Source: an uncultured Clostridia bacterium
GTDB taxonomy: Bacteria; Bacillota; Clostridia; Oscillospirales; Oscillospiraceae
Reading direction: 5' to 3'
NCBI GenBank assembly: GCA_946550725.1
Contig: CAMNQX010000002.1
Span: forward strand, 1-64,000
Length of the DNA stretch: 64,000 nt
The position numbers and the translations under genes are program-made. Shown in pieces: positions 48,586 to 55,986 of this stretch. Below the pieces are notes generated by a model that was not told the DNA's origin, searched no databases, and worked only from the letters and a program-made list of their open reading frames with translations. Numbering within the stretch: position 1 is the first letter of the stretch; each line of letters begins with the position of its first letter.

Positions 48586-50350
48586 CTATGTATGCCGCGG
48601 TCACGTCGGTGACGCCGGGGCCTTCGTTGGGGTGGACGGAGGAATAGGCGTTGTCCACGAGAAACACCGCCAGCAGCACCGCCGCCAGCGTGACGGCCAC
48701 AGCGGGCTTGATCTTTCGGATCACGCCGTCGATGGCCGGGGCCAGGTAGTAGACCACCGCCGCCCCCGCCACACCGAACACCAGCAGGCCCTCGGCGCAG
48801 ATGCGGCCGTTGAGGTTGAGGAAGTACCCGGTGTAGTCCCACCAGCGCATCCCGCCGTGCATCACCTCTAAATACCAGGAGGTGAAGTACTCCACCGCCC
48901 CCGACAGGGCGATGGCAAGAAAGAACTCTGCCGCCGGCTTCTTGCGGAACCGGGCCAGCACCACCAGGATCATAATGGAACCGGTGCCGTAGATGGGCAG
49001 CCACGGGCCGTGGAGCACCCCGCGGTTGACGAACACGCCGCCCTGCACCAGCCCGATGGACACCTCCCACAGCCAGCCCACAAAGGCGAACAGGATGAAC
49101 ATGAGCACCAGGGAATAGACCGAGTAGTGCCGCAGGTATTTCACCTGGGGGATCGTGTCCTTATGCGCCTTGGTGGGGGCGGGGCACAGCTTCACCGGGT
49201 AGGCCAGGCCCTCCGCCATGTCCTTCCCTGCCTGGGCCGCCGACCACTCCGCCACGGCGGCGTCGTATTCCGCCTCCTGCGCCCGGGAGTAGAGGGAAAT
49301 GCCAAAATTCGCCGCCAGGAAGTGGCGGAAGCCCTTGTCCTGGGAGATGAAGTCTCCGGGCTTGTCGGCGCACCGGGCGGACAGCGGGTACGCCTCCTCC
49401 AAGGTCTTTTCGTCCGCCTTTTCAAACAGGCGGTCATCGGTCAGCTTCTCCACGCCGGGGACGTTCCGGGCCTGGGCGTCGGCACGGACGTAGGCGTAGT
49501 ACCGCCCGAAAAACGCCGCTTCATAGGGGGCGGAAAACAGGAGCTGGGACAGTCCAAAGGTCACCCCGGCCAACAGCGTCCAGCCCAGGAAGCTCAGCTT
49601 CCAGACAAAACACTGCCACTTGTGGCCCTTCATCATCCGCCGGGAGAGGGTGATGGCCTCCCGCCCGGTGAGGGTGGGGTTTTCCGCTAGGATGTAGGGT
49701 ACGAGGAAATAGGAATACTGCTTAATGATCCCGCCGATGAGAGTGCACCACCACAAAAACTGATAGACAGTGCAGCGGAGCATGGCCCCCGCCACCCGCT
49801 TCCAGCGGCCCTCCCGCCAGGGAAAGGTGAGCCGGGAGAGGGAGAGCTTTTCATATTCCTCTCCCTCCAGCACCACCCGGCGCAGGGCGACAGTGTAGAT
49901 CTCCTTCCCGAACAGCCAGAAAGCCAGGTTGAGCAGCATACTTGCTCCAATAAACACCGCCACCGCCACGCCGTCCGACTGGGTCACCGAGCGGATGCTC
50001 ATGAGCACGGTGGTGATGGCCTTGCCCGAGGCGACCATGTTCACCACCCCGGCCAGCACTCCACGGGTACGGCCGAACACCTGCCCCAAAAAGCCGTCGG
50101 CCGGCGCGGTGGGCGCGGGGTCCTTCTCCCGGTAGCTGTCGGCCAGGATCTCGTAGAGGTCGGCGCTGCCAAAGTCGGTGCGAACGCCCTCCTCCACTGT
50201 CTCTTCCCCGCCGAAGTTCATCCGAACCAGCGTCAGGCTCTGGGTAAACTCCGTGCCCAGCAGAGCCGCCGCCAGACACAGGCACACCAGCGCCAGCCAG
50301 TGCCGCTTGACCACGCCCTTGGCGGCGCGTTTCATCTCTTTTCTGTTCAT
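48569..50350 (-). CDS. DUF975-CmpB fusion membrane protein
   Basis: 593 aa, about 10 TM segments. The N-terminal 310 residues look like DUF975 (TGREAITLSRRMMKGHKWQCF). The C-terminal 190 residues are a CmpB/PF06541 domain (GVLHGPWLPIYGTGSIM, EYFTSWYLEVMHGGMRWWDY, NLNGRICAEG). A hydrophilic middle part (about 310-405) links them. No ATPase is adjacent. It follows pncB by 27 bp. Function unknown; the family may sense or remodel the membrane. Confidence 0.78.
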   Translation of the reverse strand: MNRKEMKRAAKGVVKRHWLALVCLCLAAALLGTEFTQSLTLVRMNFGGEETVEEGVRTDFGSADLYEILADSYREKDPAPTAPADGFLGQVFGRTRGVLAGVVNMVASGKAITTVLMSIRSVTQSDGVAVAVFIGASMLLNLAFWLFGKEIYTVALRRVVLEGEEYEKLSLSRLTFPWREGRWKRVAGAMLRCTVYQFLWWCTLIGGIIKQYSYFLVPYILAENPTLTGREAITLSRRMMKGHKWQCFVWKLSFLGWTLLAGVTFGLSQLLFSAPYEAAFFGRYYAYVRADAQARNVPGVEKLTDDRLFEKADEKTLEEAYPLSARCADKPGDFISQDKGFRHFLAANFGISLYSRAQEAEYDAAVAEWSAAQAGKDMAEGLAYPVKLCPAPTKAHKDTIPQVKYLRHYSVYSLVLMFILFAFVGWLWEVSIGLVQGGVFVNRGVLHGPWLPIYGTGSIMILVVLARFRKKPAAEFFLAIALSGAVEYFTSWYLEVMHGGMRWWDYTGYFLNLNGRICAEGLLVFGVAGAAVVYYLAPAIDGVIRKIKPAVAVTLAAVLLAVFLVDNAYSSVHPNEGPGVTDVTAAYIEKRTR

Positions 50351-50377
50351 GGTTTCTCTCTCTTTCTCTGTCTCTCT

Positions 50378-51820
50378 TTACTTGTGGCCCTGCTCCTTCA
50401 GCAGGTCCTGCTTGATCTGCCACAGCTTGGGGGACAGATCCACATAGTAGTTGTGGGGGTTTTCAAAGCGCTTCACCTCGTCCCACAGGGCGTCCACCTG
50501 CTGGGCGCAATAGGCCCGGGCCTCCTCCAGGGTGGGGATCTCGTACACCCGCCTGCCTCCCTCAAAGATCGGGGCGAGGAGCGGCTTGGCCACATAGTCC
50601 GTGATGGTCTGGGACTTCCAGGTGGCCTGAGGGTCGAACAGCTCCAGGGGCTGGCCGTCCATCGCCTCGTCATAGACGGTGATATAGTCGGCAAACGCCT
50701 TCCCCGTGTCCGGGGCAAAGAGGCGGTAGACCTTCTTGAAGTGGGGGGTGGTGATCTTGGCGGGATTCTCACTCACCTTGATCTTGGGGATGATATGGCC
50801 GTCCTCCTCGATGGCCGCCAGCTTATACACCCCGCCGAACACCGGCTCGGATTTGGAGGTGATGAGCCGCTCTCCCACGCCAAAGGCGTCGATCTGCGCC
50901 CCCTGCTGGATGAGGTCGCGGATGATGTACTCATCCAGCGAGTTGGAGGCCACGATCTTGCACTTGGTCAGCCCCGCGTCGTCCAGCATCTTCCGAGCCT
51001 TCTTGGAGAGGTAGGTCAGGTCGCCGGAGTCGATGCGGATGGCGCAGTTCTCGATGCCCATGGGGGCCAGCACGGTCTGAAACGCCTTGATGGCGTTGGG
51101 GACCCCGGACTTCAGCACGTTGTAGGTGTCCACCAGCAAGGTGGCAGAGTGGGGATAGAGCTTGCAGTAGGTCTCAAAGGCGGTGTACTCGTCGGGGAAC
51201 ATCTGCACCCAGGAGTGGGCCATGGTACCCGTGGCGGGAGAGCCGTAGATCTGATCCGCCATCGCGCACGCCGTCCCCGACGCCCCCGCCAGGTAGGAGG
51301 CCCGCGCTCCCAAAATGGCCGCGTCGGGGCCTTGGGCACGGCGGGAGCCGAACTCGCTCACCCCCCGGCCCTTGGCCGCCCGGACGATGCGGGAGGTCTT
51401 GGTGGCGATGAGGGACTGGTGGTTCAGGGTGAGCAGAATGAACGTCTCCACAAACTGAGCCTCAATGGCCTTGGCCCGGACGGTCAAAATCGGCTCGCCG
51501 GGGAAGATGGGCGTCCCCTCCGGCACCGCCCAGATGTCGCCGGTGAACTTGAAGTGGCGCAGATACTCCAAAAACTCCTCCTGGAAAATGTTCTTGCTCC
51601 GCAGGTAGGAAATGTCCTCGTCGTCGAAGGTCAGGTTCTCGATGTAGTCGATGACCTGCTCCAGTCCGGCGGCGATGGCGAAGCCGCCCCCGTCGGGGAC
51701 GCTGCGGAAAAACACATCAAAGTAACAGATCTTGTCCTTCATGGGGGTCTGGAAGTACCCGTTGCCCATGGTCAGCTCGTAAAAGTCGAACAGCATGGTA
51801 TAGTTGGCTTTGGTTTTCAT
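50378..51820 (-). CDS. pncB: Nicotinate phosphoribosyltransferase
   Basis: Makes nicotinate mononucleotide from nicotinate and PRPP in NAD salvage. 480 aa from the ATG at 51820 after AAAGGACGG. Typical motifs: DFYELTMGNGYF at the N-terminus, EFGSRRAQGPDAAI (about 165), LVDTYNV and IRIDSGDL (PRPP/substrate site) and FGVGERLITSKSEP. Two genes downstream (upstream on the plus strand map) lies the sirtuin, an NAD consumer, but it is a separate unit. Confidence 0.95.
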   Translation of the reverse strand: MKTKANYTMLFDFYELTMGNGYFQTPMKDKICYFDVFFRSVPDGGGFAIAAGLEQVIDYIENLTFDDEDISYLRSKNIFQEEFLEYLRHFKFTGDIWAVPEGTPIFPGEPILTVRAKAIEAQFVETFILLTLNHQSLIATKTSRIVRAAKGRGVSEFGSRRAQGPDAAILGARASYLAGASGTACAMADQIYGSPATGTMAHSWVQMFPDEYTAFETYCKLYPHSATLLVDTYNVLKSGVPNAIKAFQTVLAPMGIENCAIRIDSGDLTYLSKKARKMLDDAGLTKCKIVASNSLDEYIIRDLIQQGAQIDAFGVGERLITSKSEPVFGGVYKLAAIEEDGHIIPKIKVSENPAKITTPHFKKVYRLFAPDTGKAFADYITVYDEAMDGQPLELFDPQATWKSQTITDYVAKPLLAPIFEGGRRVYEIPTLEEARAYCAQQVDALWDEVKRFENPHNYYVDLSPKLWQIKQDLLKEQGHK

Positions 51821-51851
51821 GGAAACCACCGTCCTTTGGAAAGTTGGTTCT

Positions 51852-51879
51852 ATTATAGACGTTTTTTGGAAAAATGCAA
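51852..51879 (-). promoter_or_regulatory. Promoter of pncB
   Basis: TTGCAT (51874-51879), 16-nt spacer, TATAAT (51852-51857) on the minus strand. Confidence 0.65.
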
Positions 51880-51924
51880 TAAAAACCGTTTATGGGGAGG
51901 CGCGCCGCAGCATTCTACGTTCTC

Positions 51925-52000
51925 GGGCCGATGGGGACATCGGCCCCTACGCGCAAACGTGACGTTTTTTCTCTGTAGGGGCGGATGTCCTCATCCGCCC
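51925..52000. repeat. Interspersed REP-like element, family A, copy 2
   Basis: Forward unit GGGCCGATGGGGACATCGGC plus CCCTAC (51925-51950) and reverse unit GTAGGGGCGGATGTCCTCAT plus CCGCCC (51975-52000), 24 nt apart. Confidence 0.8.
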
Positions 52001-52021
52001 AAAATTTTTTTGCATTTCCCC

Positions 52022-52073
52022 TTGACAAACCGCGCCGTATGTGTATACTGTGTATATGCGATAAATACAGTAT
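52022..52073 (+). promoter_or_regulatory. Promoter and operator of the GntR-ABC operon
   Basis: TTGACA (52022-52027), 16-nt spacer, TATACT (52044-52049). An inverted repeat ATACTGT (52045-52051) / ACAGTAT (52067-52073) covers the -10 and the start region, the likely site for the YtrA-type repressor encoded next. Confidence 0.7.
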
Positions 52074-52088
52074 GCACGGAGGTGACCT

Positions 52089-52463
52089 ATGGATATCATC
52101 ATTCGCAACAGCGGGGATACCCCCATCTACGACCAGATCACCCGGCAGATCAAGGGGTACATCCTCTCGGGGACGCTGGCGGAGGGGGAGGCGCTGCCCT
52201 CCATGCGGGCGCTGGCCCGGGACCTTCGCATCAGCGTCATCACCACCAAGCGGGCCTATGAGGAGCTGGAGCGGGAGGGGTTCATCACCACCGTCCCCGG
52301 CAAGGGCTGCTTCGTGGCGGCCAGGAACCTGGAGCTGGTACGGGAGGACGCCAGGCGGCGGGTGGAGGACCACCTGATCCAGGCTCTGGACGTGGCCCGC
52401 TCGGCGGGCATTTCCGCCGCCGAAGTACGGCAAGCGTTGGACATTCTATCCAAGGAGGTTTAA
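52089..52463 (+). CDS. GntR-family regulator, YtrA subfamily
   Basis: 124 aa: winged-helix GntR domain (PIYDQITRQIKGYILSGTLA, LPSMRALARDLRISVITTKR, EREGFITTVPGKG) and a short helical tail as in YtrA. It is first in an operon with an ABC ATPase and two permease-like proteins, the usual partner set, and the promoter has a matching inverted repeat. Likely autorepressor that responds to cell-envelope stress or antibiotics. Confidence 0.92.
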   Translation: MDIIIRNSGDTPIYDQITRQIKGYILSGTLAEGEALPSMRALARDLRISVITTKRAYEELEREGFITTVPGKGCFVAARNLELVREDARRRVEDHLIQALDVARSAGISAAEVRQALDILSKEV

Positions 52464-52467
52464 TCAC

Positions 52468-53289
52468 ATGGAATACGCCATTCAAACCAAGGGCCTGACC
52501 AAGGACTACGGCTCTTTCGTGCTGGAAAACATCGACCTGACCCTGCCCAAGGGCACCATTCTGGGGCTGATCGGAGAAAACGGGGCGGGCAAGTCCACCC
52601 TGATCAAGTGCCTGCTGGGCATCATCCATCCCACGGCGGGCACGGTGGAGATCGAGGACACGGTGGGCTACGTCCCCGACGAGTGCCCCTTTTCCGACGT
52701 GCTGAAGGTGAGCCAGGTGGCGGCCTTCCTCCCCGGGGTCTACCCGGGCTGGGACAGCCAGCTCTTTGACAGCTACCTGCAGAAGTTCGACCTGCCCGTG
52801 GATAAGAAGGTGAAGGAGCTGAGCCGGGGGATGAAGATGAAGCTCACCATCGCCGCCGCCCTGGCCCACCGCCCCCGGCTGCTGGTGCTGGACGAGGCCA
52901 CGTCGGGCCTTGACCCGGTGGTGCGGGACGAGATCCTGGACGTGTTTTTGGACTTCGTCTCCGACGAGGAGCGGGCCATCCTCATCTCCAGCCACATCAC
53001 CAGCGACCTGGAAAAGCTGTGCGACTATGTGGCCTATCTCCACAAGGGCAGGCTCACCGTCCAGGGTCCCAAGGACGAGCTGCTGGCCCAATACGGCAAG
53101 GTGTCCTGCACCCGCGACCAGCTCTCCGCCATCCCCCATGACATCCTGGTGGGCAAGCGGGAGGGGAGCTTTGGCTGCCAGGCGCTGGTGAGCGACCGGG
53201 CCGTCCTGAAGCGGGCGCTGCCCGACGCGGCCGTAGAGCCGGCCACCCTGGAGGACATCATGATCTACACCACAAAGGGGGAGCGGTAA
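52468..53289 (+). CDS. ABC transporter ATPase (YtrB/BcrA-like)
   Basis: 273 aa. Walker A GENGAGKST, Q-loop region VGYVPDE, signature variant LSRGMKMKL, Walker B LLVLDEATSGLD, switch His in SSHIT. The LSRGM signature is common in the YtrB/BcrA group of ABC-2 exporters. Four bases separate it from the regulator stop. Confidence 0.92.
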   Translation: MEYAIQTKGLTKDYGSFVLENIDLTLPKGTILGLIGENGAGKSTLIKCLLGIIHPTAGTVEIEDTVGYVPDECPFSDVLKVSQVAAFLPGVYPGWDSQLFDSYLQKFDLPVDKKVKELSRGMKMKLTIAAALAHRPRLLVLDEATSGLDPVVRDEILDVFLDFVSDEERAILISSHITSDLEKLCDYVAYLHKGRLTVQGPKDELLAQYGKVSCTRDQLSAIPHDILVGKREGSFGCQALVSDRAVLKRALPDAAVEPATLEDIMIYTTKGER

Positions 53290-53290
53290 T

Positions 53291-53902
53291 ATGCTGGGCT
53301 TTTTGAAGCGGGACCTCTCCCTGCAGATGGTCAACGCCAAGTTTTACCTGTGTTTTGTGCTGGCCTTTGCCGGTTTGGCGGTGTTCACCGACTTTGCCGC
53401 CTCCTTCGCCTCCCTCTATCTGGTCATCTTCTCCGGCACCAGCATCATGAGCATTTTCAGCTACGACGAGGCCAACCACTGGGAGACCTACGCCGCCGCC
53501 GCGCCCAATGGCCGCAGGGCCATGGTGGACGCCCGGTATCTTCTGGCCGCGGGCATCGGCGTGGTGGTGTTCCTGTTCCAGCTCGTTCTGGGTATTTTGG
53601 ATAAGTCCAACCAGCTGGAGACCGCTCTTCTCTACGCCGGGGCCTTCCTCCTCTACGCCGCGGTCATTCTCCCCATCGCCTACCGCTTCGGCGGCACCAA
53701 GTCCCGCATCGTAATGATCGTGGTGGTAGCCGCCTTCTCCGCCCTTATCGCCATTGGCGCCACCTCCCTTCAGGTCTTTGCCGACGGCGACCCCCTGGCC
53801 ATTCTGGGCGTCCTCCCCCTCCTCGCCCTTCCCCTGGGGGCGGCGGCCCTGCTGATCTCCCACCGTATCTCCCGCCATATCATGGCGGTCAAAGAGCTAT
53901 AA
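53291..53902 (+). CDS. ABC-2-type permease subunit 1
   Basis: 203 aa, about six TM segments. The loop FSYDEANHWETYAAAAPNGR and MVDARYLLAAGI correspond to the DUF/ABC2 permease family that pairs with YtrB-like ATPases. GGGAGCGG lies before the ATG. About half of its residues match the next gene, so the two arose by duplication and probably form a heterodimeric pore. Confidence 0.85.
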   Translation: MLGFLKRDLSLQMVNAKFYLCFVLAFAGLAVFTDFAASFASLYLVIFSGTSIMSIFSYDEANHWETYAAAAPNGRRAMVDARYLLAAGIGVVVFLFQLVLGILDKSNQLETALLYAGAFLLYAAVILPIAYRFGGTKSRIVMIVVVAAFSALIAIGATSLQVFADGDPLAILGVLPLLALPLGAAALLISHRISRHIMAVKEL

Positions 53903-53932
53903 TTTCATCCGCCCACAAAGGAGGTCTTTTAC

Positions 53933-54583
53933 ATGACGGGGTTTTTGAAACGGGATTTTTCCCTTCTGCTGCCGAATATCAAGTTTTACGCCCTGATCAT
54001 CGCCGTCTTCGCGGTGATCGGGATCATGTCCGACTCGGTGAACTCCTTCGCCAGCCTCTATATCGTCCTCTTTTCCTTCGTCAGCCTGATGAACCTGTTC
54101 AACTATGACGACCTCAACCGCTGGCAGGGCTACGCCGCCGCCGCGCCAAACGGCCGCAACGCCATGGTGGACGCCCGGTATCTGCTCTCGGCGCTCATGG
54201 GGCTGGTCGTCTTTGTCCTTCAGCTGTTCATCAACCTGCTGAGCCGGGCCAACGTGGTCCTCTACGACTTCTTGTATGATCCTCTGTATTTTTTCCAGAA
54301 CGCCCTCTTGTACGGCGCGCTCTTCTTCCTCTACGCCGCGGTGGTCCTCCCCATCCTGTTCCGCTTCGGCGGCACCAAGGCCCGGGTGGTCTTCGTGGGC
54401 GCGGCGGCCCTACTGGGGGCGGTGGTGGCCATCGCCGGGACGCTTCTGGCCCTCCCCGCCGTGGCCAACTTCCTCTATGCCCTGCCCCCCTTCCTCCCCG
54501 CGCTGGCCCCTTTCGCCATCGCCGCTTTGTTCCTGTTGTCCTGGCTCCTCTCCCGCCGCATCATGGCAAAACGAGAGCTGTGA
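53933..54583 (+). CDS. ABC-2-type permease subunit 2
   Basis: 216 aa, about six TM segments, paralogue of the preceding gene: GFLKRDFSLLLPNIKFY and FNYDDLNRWQGYAAAAPNGR align with the same loops there. It has an extra loop (NVVLYDFLYDPLYF). AAAGGAGG precedes the ATG. Last gene of the operon, ended by a long hairpin. Confidence 0.85.
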   Translation: MTGFLKRDFSLLLPNIKFYALIIAVFAVIGIMSDSVNSFASLYIVLFSFVSLMNLFNYDDLNRWQGYAAAAPNGRNAMVDARYLLSALMGLVVFVLQLFINLLSRANVVLYDFLYDPLYFFQNALLYGALFFLYAAVVLPILFRFGGTKARVVFVGAAALLGAVVAIAGTLLALPAVANFLYALPPFLPALAPFAIAALFLLSWLLSRRIMAKREL

Positions 54584-54595
54584 CCCGCAAGACTG

Positions 54596-54643
54596 AGGGA
54601 CGGTTTTCTCTGTCGGGCTCCATCCGACAGGAGAACCGTCCCT
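54596..54643 (+). terminator. Long-stem terminator after the GntR-ABC operon
   Basis: About 20-bp stem (AGGGACGGTT..TCTCTGTCGG / CCGACAGGAGAACCGTCCCT) with a TTCTGTCTT tail. Confidence 0.7.
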
Positions 54644-54653
54644 TCTGTCTTGC

Positions 54654-54682
54654 TTGACGGAGACCCCTTTATCCGTTACAAT
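54654..54682 (+). promoter_or_regulatory. Promoter of the sirtuin gene
   Basis: TTGACG (54654-54659), 17-nt spacer, TACAAT (54677-54682), 20 nt before the start codon. Confidence 0.65.
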
Positions 54683-54702
54683 GGTTTTAAGGGGTGATGA
54701 CC

Positions 54703-55428
54703 ATGCAAGAGCTGGAAATTTTACGAAACTGGATAACAGAGAGTCATAATATCGTGTTTTTTGGCGGAGCGGGCTGCTCCACCGAGTCGGGGGTGCCCGA
54801 CTTCCGCAGTCAGGACGGCCTTTACCACCAGCAGTACGCCTACCCGCCGGAGACCATTCTCTCCCACACCTTTTTCGTCCAAAACACCGCCGAGTTCTAC
54901 CGCTTCTATCAGGACAAGATGCTCCCTCTGGACGCCAAGCCCAACCCCGCCCATTTGGCCCTGGCCAAGCTGGAACAGCAGGGCAAGCTGAAGGCGGTGG
55001 TCACCCAGAACATCGACGGGCTGCACCAGGCGGCGGGGAGCCGTGCGGTGTTTGAGCTGCACGGCAGCGTCCACCGCAACTATTGTACCAAGTGCCACAA
55101 GTTTTTCGACGCCCACTACATGAAGGCCGCCCAGGGGGTGCCCCACTGTGATTCCTGCGGCGGTCTCATCAAGCCGGATGTGGTACTCTACGAGGAGGGA
55201 TTGGACGAGGACACCATGTACGCCGCCGTGCAGGCCATCCGCGCCGCCGACGTGCTCATCGTCGGGGGCACCTCCCTGGTGGTCTACCCGGCGGCGGGGC
55301 TGATCCGCTACTACGGCGGGCACAAGCTGGTGCTCATCAACAAGGACGCCACCCCCTACGATGCCCACGCCGACCTGGTCATCCACGACGCGCTGGGGAA
55401 GGTGTTCTCCGCGGTCGTGGGCAACTGA
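54703..55428 (+). CDS. Sirtuin (NAD-dependent protein deacylase)
   Basis: 241 aa from the ATG at 54703, which has AAGGGG 8 nt upstream. Motifs: GAGCSTESGVPDFRS (NAD binding), TQNIDGLH, catalytic His in ELHGSVHR, four zinc Cys in CTKCHKF and CDSCGG, and GTSLVVYPA. The class is close to CobB/Sir2 Firmicute deacetylases. It stands alone. Confidence 0.93.
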   Translation: MQELEILRNWITESHNIVFFGGAGCSTESGVPDFRSQDGLYHQQYAYPPETILSHTFFVQNTAEFYRFYQDKMLPLDAKPNPAHLALAKLEQQGKLKAVVTQNIDGLHQAAGSRAVFELHGSVHRNYCTKCHKFFDAHYMKAAQGVPHCDSCGGLIKPDVVLYEEGLDEDTMYAAVQAIRAADVLIVGGTSLVVYPAAGLIRYYGGHKLVLINKDATPYDAHADLVIHDALGKVFSAVVGN

Positions 55429-55562
55429 GCTGCCCCTCTGGGGAACCATCTTTTCTGTGGGGCAAGGTGCCCCAGGGCCATTCTGGGGGACTGCGGTCCC
55501 CCTCATTTGGAATCTCCCTCTGGGGTTTTCTCTTGCCTGGTAAGGCGGTCACCGTCTGGTAA

Positions 55563-55641
55563 GGGCCGATGAGGACATCGGCCCCTACGAGAGAGATGAA
55601 CGCTTCGGTAGAATCGTAGGGGCGGCTGTCCCCAGCCGCCC
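55563..55641. repeat. Interspersed REP-like element, family A, copy 3
   Basis: Forward unit GGGCCGATGAGGACATCGGC plus CCCTAC (55563-55588) and reverse unit GTAGGGGCGGCTGTCCCCAG plus CCGCCC (55616-55641), 27 nt apart; the middle resembles that of copy 1 in reverse. The rest of the 55429-55980 gap holds only repeat family B and a terminator; I see no gene there. Confidence 0.8.
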
Positions 55642-55755
55642 GCAAAGGATGTACCCACCTAGGCGGCGTTGTTCCAACTGTCTGACGTTCTACATTTCCG
55701 ACCACAGAGGCCGTAACGGCCGGCACAAGAGGACGGACCGTTTCTTTTTTCTCCT

Positions 55756-55853
55756 AGGGACCCGCCGGGAGACGGGACGCGCCAGCAGGCGCGTAAATTT
55801 CGCGCGTAGCGCGGAATTTGCGCAGGGGCGGGTTCGCCGCCCCGAGCATTATA
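55756..55853 (-). repeat. Interspersed palindromic repeat, family B, copy 2
   Basis: Inverted copy of the 3648-3752 element: hairpin GGGGCGGGttcgCCGCCCC (55824-55842) and the palindrome GTAAATTTCGCGCGTAGCGC (55792-55811, continuing to 55822). Confidence 0.6.
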
Positions 55854-55951
55854 ATATTCAAAAAAGAAATGGTCTGCGAAAGAATGGGGGCCTGGCCCCC
55901 GTTTTCACCAAAACGCACAATGGGGATTCCTTCGCGGAACATTACAAAAAA

Positions 55952-55985
55952 AAGCAAGCGGCGGACATCTGTCCACCGCTTGCTT
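55952..55985 (-). terminator. Intrinsic terminator after the S41 protease gene
   Basis: Stem AAGCAAGCGG..GACA / TGTC..CCGCTTGCTT with a run of eight T on the minus strand. Confidence 0.85.
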
Positions 55986-55986
55986 G

